Of a stretch of 64,000 nucleotides of DNA, positions 43,506 through 51,904 are shown piece by piece; the stretch's first letter is position 1, and every line of letters begins with the position of its first letter. This DNA is from Rhodopirellula islandica (GTDB lineage: Bacteria; Planctomycetota; Planctomycetia; Pirellulales; Pirellulaceae), in contig NZ_LECT01000006.1 of NCBI RefSeq assembly GCF_001027925.1, positions 124,001 through 188,000 on the forward strand, given 5' to 3'. Under the pieces are notes generated by a model. The model was not told where the DNA came from. It worked only from the letters and a program-made list of their open reading frames with translations, and ran no database searches. The position numbers and the translations under genes were made by a program.

Positions 43506-44701
43506 TCCGTGCTCCTGATGATTTCGTTGTAAAAGTCGTTCTTGGGGATGGGAAGGAAGCCCTTGGGATCTTCGCCGATGATCCTGACCGCTCGGACGAA
43601 GATCGCGGGATAGCTTTCGATGAAGTTGGGTTGGGCGCTGTCCATGCTGTTGATGCTCACCCGTTCTCGGTAGCCCGCTGAATGGATGAATTCCCCTTCG
43701 CCGATGTACATGGCAACATGGGTGACACGCTCTTCCGTTTCGGGCGTTGCTTTTCTGCCAAAGAACAGAAGGTCCCCCGGTTCCAAGTCGTCCGAGACAA
43801 AGTCGGTTGTCACTTCCCTGCCAATGTTGGCTTGCATGTTGGAATCTCTGGGCAATTGGATTCCGTTCATGAAGTACACGTTGCAGATCAGTCCGCTGCA
43901 GTCGATGTTCTTCGCTGACATGCCTCCCCATAGGTAGGGAATGCCATGGAATTTGAGAGCTGTTTGGACCAGGTTTTCTTGCAGGGTTGCTTGAAAGAAG
44001 ATCGCATCAGCCGGACGCAGATGGCGACTGTCCACCCAACCGAGGCGTCCATCGGGATAGCGGATCTGGGTGAACCCCGATTGCTCCGAGACTTTCCGCA
44101 CGATGTTTCCGACCACCAGATCAGTCATCGGCATCGAGGTCACATCTGGGGTGCTGTAGGCCAGTCCGGACTGAGCGGTGTAGATGACCTTTTCTGCGTC
44201 CCGGTAGGTCTTCAGTTCTTTCGGAGCGATGCGATGCACTTCGGCTGAATTGACCCAGCCAAGGTATCCATCGGGAACTTGGATCAGACACTTTCCTCGC
44301 TCTGTCTTGAGAACTCGAATCGGAGTTCCCAGCAGGGCCTGCGTGACCAGTTCGGTTTTGCTGCTGGGGTCGCGTCGCAAGTGGATCACGGAATTGTTCA
44401 CCAAGGCGTTGACCAGCGTTCCGGTTCCATCTTTGGGGAGCAGCACCAATTGGTTGTCCACCGAGGGAAACTGTGTCTCAAGGGCTTGCTGCACCGCGGC
44501 ATGAGTTTTTTGGCTGGACAGGTTCCCTTGGACCTGCCAATGGCCTTCAGCTTTTTGAACCTGGACCTCCCACAGTTGGATTCGCGAATCAGGTGCATGC
44601 GTCTGACGCAGGGAATCCAGGAGCTCATTCAGTTCCGAATGAGTGGGCGTCGTCGGGACGGCGAACGTGCAAGCAAGCAAAAGCGGCAGGAGCAGGGTCA
44701 T
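43502..44701 (-). CDS. Secreted SH3-NlpC/P60 endopeptidase (YkfC-like)
   Basis: A 399-residue protein whose start at 44701 (MTLLLPLLLACTFAVPTTPT) gives a signal peptide directly. After an N-terminal region (about 25-110) come two bacterial SH3 domains (LGTPIRVLKTERGKCLIQVP; GNIVRKVSEQSGFTQIRYPD), each with GWVNS or GWVDS. The C-terminal NlpC/P60 domain has the catalytic Cys in NIDCSGLICN, His in VTHVAMYIG and a third polar residue in EFIHSAGYR. YkfC-type enzymes cut gamma-D-Glu-diaminopimelate bonds in murein peptides. The 4-bp overlap with the epimerase gene supports one pathway: cutting tripeptide, then epimerizing L-Ala-D-Glu. Confidence 0.92.
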   Translation of the reverse strand: MTLLLPLLLACTFAVPTTPTHSELNELLDSLRQTHAPDSRIQLWEVQVQKAEGHWQVQGNLSSQKTHAAVQQALETQFPSVDNQLVLLPKDGTGTLVNALVNNSVIHLRRDPSSKTELVTQALLGTPIRVLKTERGKCLIQVPDGYLGWVNSAEVHRIAPKELKTYRDAEKVIYTAQSGLAYSTPDVTSMPMTDLVVGNIVRKVSEQSGFTQIRYPDGRLGWVDSRHLRPADAIFFQATLQENLVQTALKFHGIPYLWGGMSAKNIDCSGLICNVYFMNGIQLPRDSNMQANIGREVTTDFVSDDLEPGDLLFFGRKATPETEERVTHVAMYIGEGEFIHSAGYRERVSINSMDSAQPNFIESYPAIFVRAVRIIGEDPKGFLPIPKNDFYNEIIRSTE

Positions 44702-45098
44702 CGAAGTTCTTCCGCGAGCTGAGTGGCAGAGCAATTCACATCACGTCGAAGTCTTGGTCCACTTCTTGGGACGGCAAGGCAGATGGAACACGGCGATTGT
44801 ACGTCAAAGCGGTGTTTGTTTTTCGGGGAGCGGTTCTTCAGTCGGCAAAACGAGAGGCCGCGTTCATCGAAAGGATCCGTAATGGGGGAGTGGGCGTTCT
44901 AAATGCACGAGGTTGGGAGGATCCTGTTCCGTCATGGTTGTTTGGTGAATTTCGCTGCGGCCCAGTGTTTCGCTGCGGCCCAGTGTCGCGTGGAGCCATT
45001 TTGACGTCGCGGGTCACCGGCGAGGTTCGTCGCATGGATAGATTGGAAGGCGAGCCATTCTCGTCTGCCTTCCTCCCTGCTCTTCTCTCGGCGAAACG
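44702..45098. other. 397-bp divergent region with a tandem repeat
   Basis: No gene is seen between the endopeptidase and DUF1569 genes, which point away from each other. It contains the 18-bp tandem duplication at 44950-44985. Confidence 0.5.
44950..44985 (+). repeat. 18-bp tandem duplication
   Basis: TTTCGCTGCGGCCCAGTG is present twice head to tail (44950-44967 and 44968-44985), without differences. Confidence 0.85.
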
Positions 45099-45560
45099 AT
45101 GTCAAAGATCTCCAAGCGTTCTCTGGACTTCCAAACGGGTGACGAAGTCATCGCTGAAATCAATCGATTGCAAGCGGAGGGTTACACGCAGAGCAAGAAC
45201 TGGAACCTCACCCAGATTTGTGAGCACCTGAACGTCATCATGACCGGTGGCATGGAAGGGTTTGGCTTTCGTCTGCCAAAGGTTCTTCGTGCCACGGTGC
45301 TCAAATGGATTTTCGGCCGAATCCTGCGGCAGCGAAGAATGGCCAGTGCCCCAACGCTGGATCGATTGAAACCCAAGTCGCCGGATGGTCCGGACGACTC
45401 AAAGGTGATCGAGGAATGCATCGCCACCATTCGGCGGGCGAGTGCGTTTGAAGGGTCGATGGAAGAGTACCCGTTTCTGGATGGCCTGACGCCCGAGCAG
45501 TGGCGTCAGTTCATGTGGATTCACGCGGCGCATCACCTTGGGTTTCTGGAACCCAAGTGA
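45099..45560 (+). CDS. DUF1569 (DinB-like) protein
   Basis: A 153-residue cytoplasmic protein. The pattern WNLTQICEHLNVIMTGGMEG, then a helix RLPKVLRATVLKWIFGRILR, and near the end EEYPFLDGLTPEQWRQFMWI with HAAHHLGFLEP is that of DUF1569, a DinB-like four-helix bundle with three histidines that can bind a metal. The histidines (EHL, IHAAHH) are kept. Enzymes of the DinB superfamily include thiol-dependent transferases; the substrate is not known. The start at 45099 is preceded by a C-rich region with GGCGAAACG; the frame is uncontested. It is convergent with a sulfatase gene; copy B of the dispersed repeat lies between them. Confidence 0.88.
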   Translation: MSKISKRSLDFQTGDEVIAEINRLQAEGYTQSKNWNLTQICEHLNVIMTGGMEGFGFRLPKVLRATVLKWIFGRILRQRRMASAPTLDRLKPKSPDGPDDSKVIEECIATIRRASAFEGSMEEYPFLDGLTPEQWRQFMWIHAAHHLGFLEPK

Positions 45561-45582
45561 AGCTTCGTCGATGGCTCAAGTA

Positions 45583-45701
45583 CAACCCAGGGCGTTGCCC
45601 TGGGCTGGCATAGGGCTGCCCCGTTGGGGCGAAGTTGAGGAACAAAACCTGCGCAGCCCAAAGCGGTGTCAAAACCAAAGATTTCGCAGCCCAGGCTAAC
45701 G
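45583..45701 (-). repeat. 119-bp dispersed repeat, copy B
   Basis: This is the inverted copy of 40872-40990, the same length with about ten differences (around 92 percent identity). It fills the gap between convergent DUF1559-independent genes, namely the DUF1569 gene and the sulfatase at 45784. The 45533-45715 frame is its translation. Confidence 0.85.
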
Positions 45702-45783
45702 CTCAAGCGGTTCACATGAAAAATCGAAGACCGACTGGATCAATCGCCCGTTCGCGTCGCTCCGCTAAGAAGCGAGAAGTTGC

Positions 45784-47247
45784 TTAGCGTTTAGGAGCTT
45801 TCCCGCTGACTTGCCAGTTGGGGTGCGGCACGTGAGCTTCGTCCATCAACGTTTCCAATTGCTTGACGATCTCGGGATGGTCGCTCGCCAAATTGGTTGA
45901 TTCGCCGATGTCCGCTTTCAAATCAAATAGCTGGGTCGGGCCGGTCATCCAGGGTTGGCGAATCGCTTTCCAGTTCCCGCGTCGAACCGCTTGTCGGCCA
46001 CCCTGTTCGTAGAATTCCCAGTACAGGTACTCGTGTGGTTGTTGGGCTTCCGGTTGGCCAACGATGGTTGGTGCGAAGCTGATGGAATCCGTGTCTTCGG
46101 GGAAATCCGTCCCCGCGAGCTCCGCAGTGGTCGCCATCAAGTCACCGAAGTAGCCGACGTGATCGGAGACCGTTCCCGGTGGAGTGGTGCCAGGCCAGCG
46201 AACGATCAGCGGGACACGAATGCCGCCTTCGGTCAGGGCTCGCTTCATACCCCGGAGAGGGCCACTTGGACCGAATCGTTTGGGATCGTGGCCGCCTTCA
46301 TTGTGCGGGCCGTTGTCGCTGGAGAACATGACGACGGTCTGCTCGTCGATTTGCAGTTCTTGGAGCAGATCGAGGATGCGACCAACGTCCGAGTCCATGC
46401 GAGTGATCATCGCGGCTTGGCCCTTGTCTTGGTCGCTCCAGTCTCTGTCGGCGTAGATGCCGAGGTCAGGGACTTCTTGTCCGTTGCCGGTCATCCCCGT
46501 TGCTTCGTTGTTCGCATGCGGGATCGTGAGCGACAGGTACAGGAAGAACGGTTCTTGTGCTTTTTCACGAATGAAACCCATCGCTTCATTCGCGATCAGG
46601 TCGTGGGAGTAATCGACTCGTTTGGTCGCCCGTCCGCCGGTGAATCCACCGTAGGATCGGTCACGTCGCTGGACCTCGTTTCGCAAAGCGACTTTGGATT
46701 CATTTCGCCAGAGGAACTCGGGGTAGTAGTTGTGTGCGTGGACTTGGTTCAAGTAGCCGTAGAAGTGATCGAAACCTTGTTTGCGTGGCAAGCCTTGGCG
46801 ACCACCCAGGGCTTCATCGCCAAGTCCCCATTTTCCGCACAGGGCGGTGGAGTAGCCGGCGGACTGGAGCACTTCCGCCACGGTCACGTCCTCGTCGCGG
46901 AGCGATTGCTTGGACATGTCCGATCCGCCCGCGTTGCCGCGAACGTGGGTGTGTCCCATGTGCATTCCGGTCATCAGGACGCTGCGTGAAGGTGCACAGA
47001 CGGTGTTGCCGGCATAGAAGTCCGTGAACCGCATGCCTTCGGCTGCCATCTGATCCAGGCGAGGCGTTTGGATCAGTTCTTGGCCGTAGCAACCCAGGTC
47101 ACCGTAGCCGAGATCATCGGCCAGAATGAAAACAATGTTGGGCCGTTTGGCGTCCGCCGAGGAACTGGACGGCGATGTCGCCAAACCAAGCAGGAAGAGC
47201 GACGTTAGAACAGCGAAGGAAGGTCGAAGGACAGAAGCCAGTCGCAT
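45784..47247 (-). CDS. Secreted arylsulfatase (type I)
   Basis: A 487-residue sulfatase. The start at 47247 ([20 protein letters not shown]) gives a signal peptide; an upstream frame to 47370 is dismissed. The metal site starts with [20 protein letters not shown], and the formylglycine motif is CAPSR in [16 protein letters not shown]. Further family segments are [34 protein letters not shown] and [16 protein letters not shown]. The CxPSR cysteine must be converted to formylglycine by a separate maturase. The protein removes sulfate from organic esters, in this phylum often algal polysaccharides. It neighbours another sulfatase on the same strand. Confidence 0.96.
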   Translation of the reverse strand: MRLASVLRPSFAVLTSLFLLGLATSPSSSSADAKRPNIVFILADDLGYGDLGCYGQELIQTPRLDQMAAEGMRFTDFYAGNTVCAPSRSVLMTGMHMGHTHVRGNAGGSDMSKQSLRDEDVTVAEVLQSAGYSTALCGKWGLGDEALGGRQGLPRKQGFDHFYGYLNQVHAHNYYPEFLWRNESKVALRNEVQRRDRSYGGFTGGRATKRVDYSHDLIANEAMGFIREKAQEPFFLYLSLTIPHANNEATGMTGNGQEVPDLGIYADRDWSDQDKGQAAMITRMDSDVGRILDLLQELQIDEQTVVMFSSDNGPHNEGGHDPKRFGPSGPLRGMKRALTEGGIRVPLIVRWPGTTPPGTVSDHVGYFGDLMATTAELAGTDFPEDTDSISFAPTIVGQPEAQQPHEYLYWEFYEQGGRQAVRRGNWKAIRQPWMTGPTQLFDLKADIGESTNLASDHPEIVKQLETLMDEAHVPHPNWQVSGKAPKR

Positions 47248-47412
47248 GAAGGTTTCTCGGGCGAGGTGGGGATGTTGGGGGCAGCGATCCTGAAGATCAG
47301 CCGCTCGCATTCTAGTCGCCCACGCAGAGCCAGTGAGAGCGATCTGCGCCGACGACTTTTGAAAACACACCGATTTTGGCGGCAGGGACCGCCCGAATTC
47401 AGCGGTTCCGAT

Positions 47413-48924
47413 TCAGCGATCTCTTGCCGCGGGGGCCGGGTATTTCTCCAAGACGATCGACAATTGCTTGACCACTTCAGGGAGATCCACGGCCAGATTC
47501 TTGGTCTCGAGTGGATCGGTTTGGTAGTCATAGAGTTCGAGGGCGGGGACGTCGTCTCCACCGATCGTTTTCCACTGCACCAAGCGATGGCGTTCGGTCC
47601 GAATCGCTCGGCCCAGTTTGCGTTTGGGGAAAACGTGGTAGGCGTGTTCACGAACTCGTGCGGAAGGGTTCTGGAGGACCGGGACCAAGCTGACTCCGTC
47701 GATCGGTTGGGGGCCCGTTGGTGCAGGCAGGCCCGCGAGTTCGCTCAACGTTGGAAAGAGATCCACGCTTTCGGTCAATTGCTTGGTGGAGGTGCCCGGC
47801 TGAGTGACACCCGGCGCGGTGATCAAGATCGGAATCCGGTTGGCTTGTTCGTAGTTGGTGTGTTTGGTCCAAATGCCGAGGTCACCGAGATGAAAGCCAT
47901 GATCGCCCCAAAGCACCACGATCGTGTTCTCGGAAAGTTCCAAGCGATCGAGTTCGGAGACCACTTTGCCGATTTGGGCGTCGACGTAACTGACGCTCGC
48001 GTAGTAGCCGTGAATCAAATTGCGTTTGAGATCGTCGCTGAATTCTGCTTTGGGTTGTGTGGGGACAGGTTTGTAGTTGGAGATTTCGCCGCCGCGTTTG
48101 CCGGCGACCTGCGGTGCATCGACGGGCAACGCTTCGTGTTCAGGCATCGGCAGCGAAGCTGGGTCGTAGAGATCCCAGTACTTCTGAGGGGCACTGAATG
48201 GCAGGTGGGGACGAGCGAAGCCGGCGGCGATGAAGAATGGCGTGCCTTCGGTTTGTCGGCGTTGCTTTGCCGCTTGCAGCCGTTGAATCGTTTCCGCTGC
48301 GACGCGACCGTCGGCGTAGTCTTCGTCCTTTGCTTCGGGCGATTCATACGCGGCTCCGCGAGGAAGTGATTTGATTTGGTCCAGCATCTGATTGGTGAAG
48401 TAGGCCTCTTCGCGGGTCAGTTGCCCACCATCGGTGCTGTCCGGTTCCAGGTACTCGATGACTTTTTCTTTGAAGTGGGGAACCGAGAACGACTCTGGGT
48501 CGCCATGGTTGCCGTGTCCAATGTGAAAGATCTTGCCCAGAGACTCGGTCCGGTAGCCACCGTGTTTGGCAAAGTGCTGTGGCATCGTGACCGCCTCGGG
48601 GATGATCTGACGCAGTTGGCTGCCCAGGCCGTACAGGCCAGTTGAGGTGGAGTGTGAACCCAGCATCAAGGTGAAACGCGATGGCGCGCAGACGGCTTGG
48701 TTGCAGTACGCCATGTCGAATCGCATCCCGCGACCTGCCAGCGAATCGATGTGTGGTGTTTTCGCGATCGTGTCGCCGTAGCATCCCAGGGCAGGCTTCA
48801 GGTCATCGACCAAGATCAGCAATACGTTGGGCCGTTCTTTCGCCTGGGCAACGGAATTGGGTGCGAGCAAACAACAGGCGGTGAGCGTCAGCAACGTGAC
48901 GATCGTTTGGATTTTTGACGGCAT
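47413..48924 (-). CDS. Secreted sulfatase (iduronate-2-sulfatase-like)
   Basis: A 503-residue sulfatase with signal peptide (IQTIVTLLTLTACCLLAPNS, start at 48924). The core is RPNVLLILVDDLKPALGCYG, then formylglycine motif CAPSR in CNQAVCAPSRFTLMLG, HFAKHGGYRTESLGKIFHIG, FFIAAGFARPHLPF, and a C-terminal NTIVVLWGDHGFHLGDLGIW. The DDLKPALGCYG and GDHGFHLGD forms, and the GKIFHIG segment, fit the iduronate-2-sulfatase group rather than simple arylsulfatases. It lies 165 bp upstream of the other sulfatase, same strand, perhaps one transcript. Substrate unproven, sulfated glycan likely. Confidence 0.94.
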   Translation of the reverse strand: MPSKIQTIVTLLTLTACCLLAPNSVAQAKERPNVLLILVDDLKPALGCYGDTIAKTPHIDSLAGRGMRFDMAYCNQAVCAPSRFTLMLGSHSTSTGLYGLGSQLRQIIPEAVTMPQHFAKHGGYRTESLGKIFHIGHGNHGDPESFSVPHFKEKVIEYLEPDSTDGGQLTREEAYFTNQMLDQIKSLPRGAAYESPEAKDEDYADGRVAAETIQRLQAAKQRRQTEGTPFFIAAGFARPHLPFSAPQKYWDLYDPASLPMPEHEALPVDAPQVAGKRGGEISNYKPVPTQPKAEFSDDLKRNLIHGYYASVSYVDAQIGKVVSELDRLELSENTIVVLWGDHGFHLGDLGIWTKHTNYEQANRIPILITAPGVTQPGTSTKQLTESVDLFPTLSELAGLPAPTGPQPIDGVSLVPVLQNPSARVREHAYHVFPKRKLGRAIRTERHRLVQWKTIGGDDVPALELYDYQTDPLETKNLAVDLPEVVKQLSIVLEKYPAPAARDR

Positions 48925-49480
48925 TGGGATGAGGGGATTCGCGTGGGGAGGGGGAGGGGCGAAACGCTTGATTGAACGGTTCAGACGATCGGATTGTCGA
49001 TCGATGGTTTGGGGGGTCTTTCGATTGGTTGTCATCGCGGCGAAAGCGACATCGTATCTCAGTTGTGAACCAAAGTTTCACAGGAGATCGATAGGTCGTT
49101 GACGCCATTCGTGGAGCCATTTTGCACCAGATCTTCGCGAATGGCAACTTTGGAGTTGGTTTCGGTCTTCGGGCAACTTCTTTCCAAAGATCAATCGGAG
49201 GTTGCTACAGCGTCAAGAAGTTCTCAGCAACCAATTGACGAGATGGATGGGGAATTGATGTCGATTAGAAATTTTGTCGAGAGAACGCGGTGGCTTGTCG
49301 TTCAAATAGGTGGGGGCGTCTCGCTTGGACTACGATTGGGACGTTTCGCCTCCCACCATCGCTTCGAGTTTTCTCACAGCAACCTTCATTGTCGGCTTTC
49401 GTTTGGCCGATGGAAGCGTTGTCTCGATTGTCATCGCCAACGTTGTCGCACATCTCATGTTGTTCCGGTTGAAACGCACG
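48925..49480. other. 556-bp divergent region before the peroxidase gene
   Basis: I see no reliable gene; a frame at 49099-49554 is out of phase with the peroxidase and has no signal peptide or homology I recognise. TGTGAA-N7-TTCACA (49064-49082) is a perfect 6-bp inverted repeat. The peroxidase and the sulfatase promoters must both lie here. Confidence 0.45.
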
Positions 49481-51598
49481 ATGAAGCATCCTGGCCGCAA
49501 GCGGCGTCGATTGCGAGGCGAACCGTTGGAAGCTCGACAGCTGATGGCAGCTGATTTCGGTGGGTACCGTCACAACATCTATGACGCGGAAGACGTCAAC
49601 GATGACGGTCGTGTTTCAGCCATCGACGCGTTGTTGATCATCAATGCGATGACCAACGAGATCTCGCGTGATGAAAACATGTTCACCGATGTCAACGGTG
49701 ATGATCGACGCAGTGCTTTGGACGCGCTGCGGGTGATCAATCGAATTGAACGCGGCGATGGATTTCCAGTTGATACCGATGCCGACGAGGAACTGAACCC
49801 GCCGCTTCCGGAGACGCCGTCTGAGGTTCGTTCGATCGATGGTACCGGAAACAATCCTAACGATCACTTTTGGGGCAGCGTTGGGCAACGTTTGATACGC
49901 ATGGCGCCGGCTGCTTATAGCGATGGGATTTCAAAGCTGGCGGGAGCGGACCGACCCAGCGCACGCGAAGTCAGCAATGTGTTGTCGGCAATGAACACCA
50001 GTCAGGTGCTCAATGATCGTGGGCTCTCTGCTTTTGTTTACGTGTGGGGGCAATTCATCGATCATGATTTAGGGTTGAGCGAAAGCGACGAGCACGGAGA
50101 GGCCATCGACATCGCTGTGCCAGAAGGAGATCTCTGGTTCGATCCGACGGGTTCTGGTGAAGCGGTGATTCCGATGAGGCGAACGCCGATTGCGGAAGGA
50201 ACGGGAACATCGATCGACAATCCAGCTCAACAGTTCAATCAAATCACGGCCTTCATCGATGGCTCGATGGTTTACGGGAGTGATGCGGCAACCGCAGAAG
50301 GTCTGAGGACGTTTGTGGGTGGTCGAATGGCGATCTCCGACGACGGACTGCTTCCTTTGGACGAGAGCGGAATGGTGATCGCCGGCGATGTTCGGGCCAG
50401 TGAAAATGTCGGCTTGACGGCGATCCAGACGCTGTTTGTCCGGGAACACAATCGCTTGGCCGACGAAATCTTCGCCACGGACCCCGAAGCAGCCGATGAA
50501 GAAATTTACCAGCGAGCCCGGTTGGTCGTGACCAGCTTGATTCAATCGATCACTTACAACGAGTTCCTGCCGGCACTTTTGGGCGAGCACGCGATTGCGG
50601 CTTATCAGGGCTACGATGCGTCGGTGAATCCTGGGATCGCGAATGAGTTTTCGACCGCCGCGTTTCGGCTCGGTCACAGCACGCTCCGTGATCAAGTGGG
50701 ATTCATGTCCAATGACGGACGTGAGAGCCAAGACGAGATGGATTTGAAAGACGCGTTCTTTCACGCGTCGATGTTGGAAGAGACCGGAATCGATTCCCTG
50801 TTGAAGTTCGACGCGTCCGTGCAGGCTCAGGAAGTGGATTTGGTCGTGGTCGATTCGTTGCGGAACTTCTTGTTCGGGCCTCCGGGTGCGGGCGGGTTGG
50901 ATCTCATTGCCATGAACATCCAGCGTGGCCGCGACCATGGCTTGAGCGATTACAACGCGACCCGGGAAGCATACGGTTTGAGTCGAGTGGAATCGTTTGG
51001 GCAAATCACCAGCGATGTGGAACTGCAGCAAAAGTTGGCTTCGCTGTACGGCAATGTTGACAACATCGATCTTTGGGTTGGCTTGATGGCCGAAGATCAC
51101 CAACGCGATGCCTCGGTTGGCGAGCTGACTGGCAAGGTCATTGCCGATCAATTCCAGCGGGCTCGCGACGGCGATCGATTCTTCTATCAAAGCGTGTTGA
51201 CTGACTCAGAGATTGAGTCGATTGAGCGTTCCACTTTGGCAGACCTGATCGAACGCAACACGAGTGTGGAGGGGCTGCAAGAAAACGTCTTCTTCATGCA
51301 AGTGGAACTTCGCGGGCGAGTCATTTTGGCCAGCTCCATTCCGCCGACGACCATGCCGGGCGATTTGCGTGAGGACGAGATTCGAGGTGTGCCGGGAGTG
51401 GCGATCGAGTTGATTGGCGCGAGCGGCGAACTCGTTGATTCCACGGTGTCAGATCGATACGGGAATTATCGCTTTCGAGCGTTGGACGAGACAGGTGATT
51501 ACCAGGTTCGTTTGTCGGATTCCAGCGACGCGATCGATGTTCTCGTCGCTCACGGTGCCGAAAGAATTCGCGGTCTGGATTTTATCGTCCTCGCCTGA
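49481..51598 (+). CDS. Dockerin-bearing animal-type haem peroxidase
   Basis: A 705-residue surface protein. The start at 49481 (MKHPGRKRRRLRGEPLEARQ) is chosen because the LEARQLMAAD motif follows at residue 16, as in other planctomycete secreted proteins; the frame runs further up without such features. Residues about 30-85 hold two dockerin type I repeats (DVNDDGRVSAIDALLIINAM and DVNGDDRRSALDALRVINRI). About 110-600 is the haem peroxidase with distal His in VWGQFIDHDLGLS, Arg/His in LFVREHNRLADEIF and proximal His in AAFRLGHSTLRDQ. The C-terminus has an SdrD/Cna-B-like domain (GVPGVAIELIGASGELVDST). Peroxidases of this fold oxidize halides or phenols. No cohesin is in the window. Confidence 0.9.
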   Translation: MKHPGRKRRRLRGEPLEARQLMAADFGGYRHNIYDAEDVNDDGRVSAIDALLIINAMTNEISRDENMFTDVNGDDRRSALDALRVINRIERGDGFPVDTDADEELNPPLPETPSEVRSIDGTGNNPNDHFWGSVGQRLIRMAPAAYSDGISKLAGADRPSAREVSNVLSAMNTSQVLNDRGLSAFVYVWGQFIDHDLGLSESDEHGEAIDIAVPEGDLWFDPTGSGEAVIPMRRTPIAEGTGTSIDNPAQQFNQITAFIDGSMVYGSDAATAEGLRTFVGGRMAISDDGLLPLDESGMVIAGDVRASENVGLTAIQTLFVREHNRLADEIFATDPEAADEEIYQRARLVVTSLIQSITYNEFLPALLGEHAIAAYQGYDASVNPGIANEFSTAAFRLGHSTLRDQVGFMSNDGRESQDEMDLKDAFFHASMLEETGIDSLLKFDASVQAQEVDLVVVDSLRNFLFGPPGAGGLDLIAMNIQRGRDHGLSDYNATREAYGLSRVESFGQITSDVELQQKLASLYGNVDNIDLWVGLMAEDHQRDASVGELTGKVIADQFQRARDGDRFFYQSVLTDSEIESIERSTLADLIERNTSVEGLQENVFFMQVELRGRVILASSIPPTTMPGDLREDEIRGVPGVAIELIGASGELVDSTVSDRYGNYRFRALDETGDYQVRLSDSSDAIDVLVAHGAERIRGLDFIVLA

Positions 51599-51904
51599 GA
51601 GTTCGGCACTGGAAATGCCGCTGAGCGGCGACGGGTGAGCAAAGCGACGCACCACTTGCCGTCGCTCTGCGACTTTTGTCACGCTGATTTGGGACATGTC
51701 GGAGTGGTGGGATTGGCCGCGGAAAACGGGTGTTTCCATAAAAATGGCGTGGGGATGTGACGTGGCGGGCAGGATGGTGCCCTTTCTTTGTGGCCCATCA
51801 GATGAACGCGTGGTCGGAGCCCGGTTCGTGATGGGTTGGGCTGGCGATTGGAACGATCGCAGGTGCCTCCCCTGTCCCTTTTCTATTTGCAGTGCTTGTC
51901 CGAT
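51599..51904. other. 306-bp gap with small hairpin
   Basis: No gene. GCCGC-TGA-GCGGC (51618-51630 or close) forms a short hairpin soon after the peroxidase stop; no T-run. The rest appears to be promoter and leader of the next gene. Confidence 0.35.

Noticed and set aside
49064-49082. TGTGAA-N7-TTCACA as a CRP-type site
   Set aside because: CRP sites have TGTGA-N6-TCACA; here the spacing is 9, so only an unassigned inverted repeat is recorded.
49099-49554. 151-codon frame upstream of the peroxidase
   Set aside because: It overlaps the peroxidase gene in another frame and has no protein feature; at most the first half could be a small gene.
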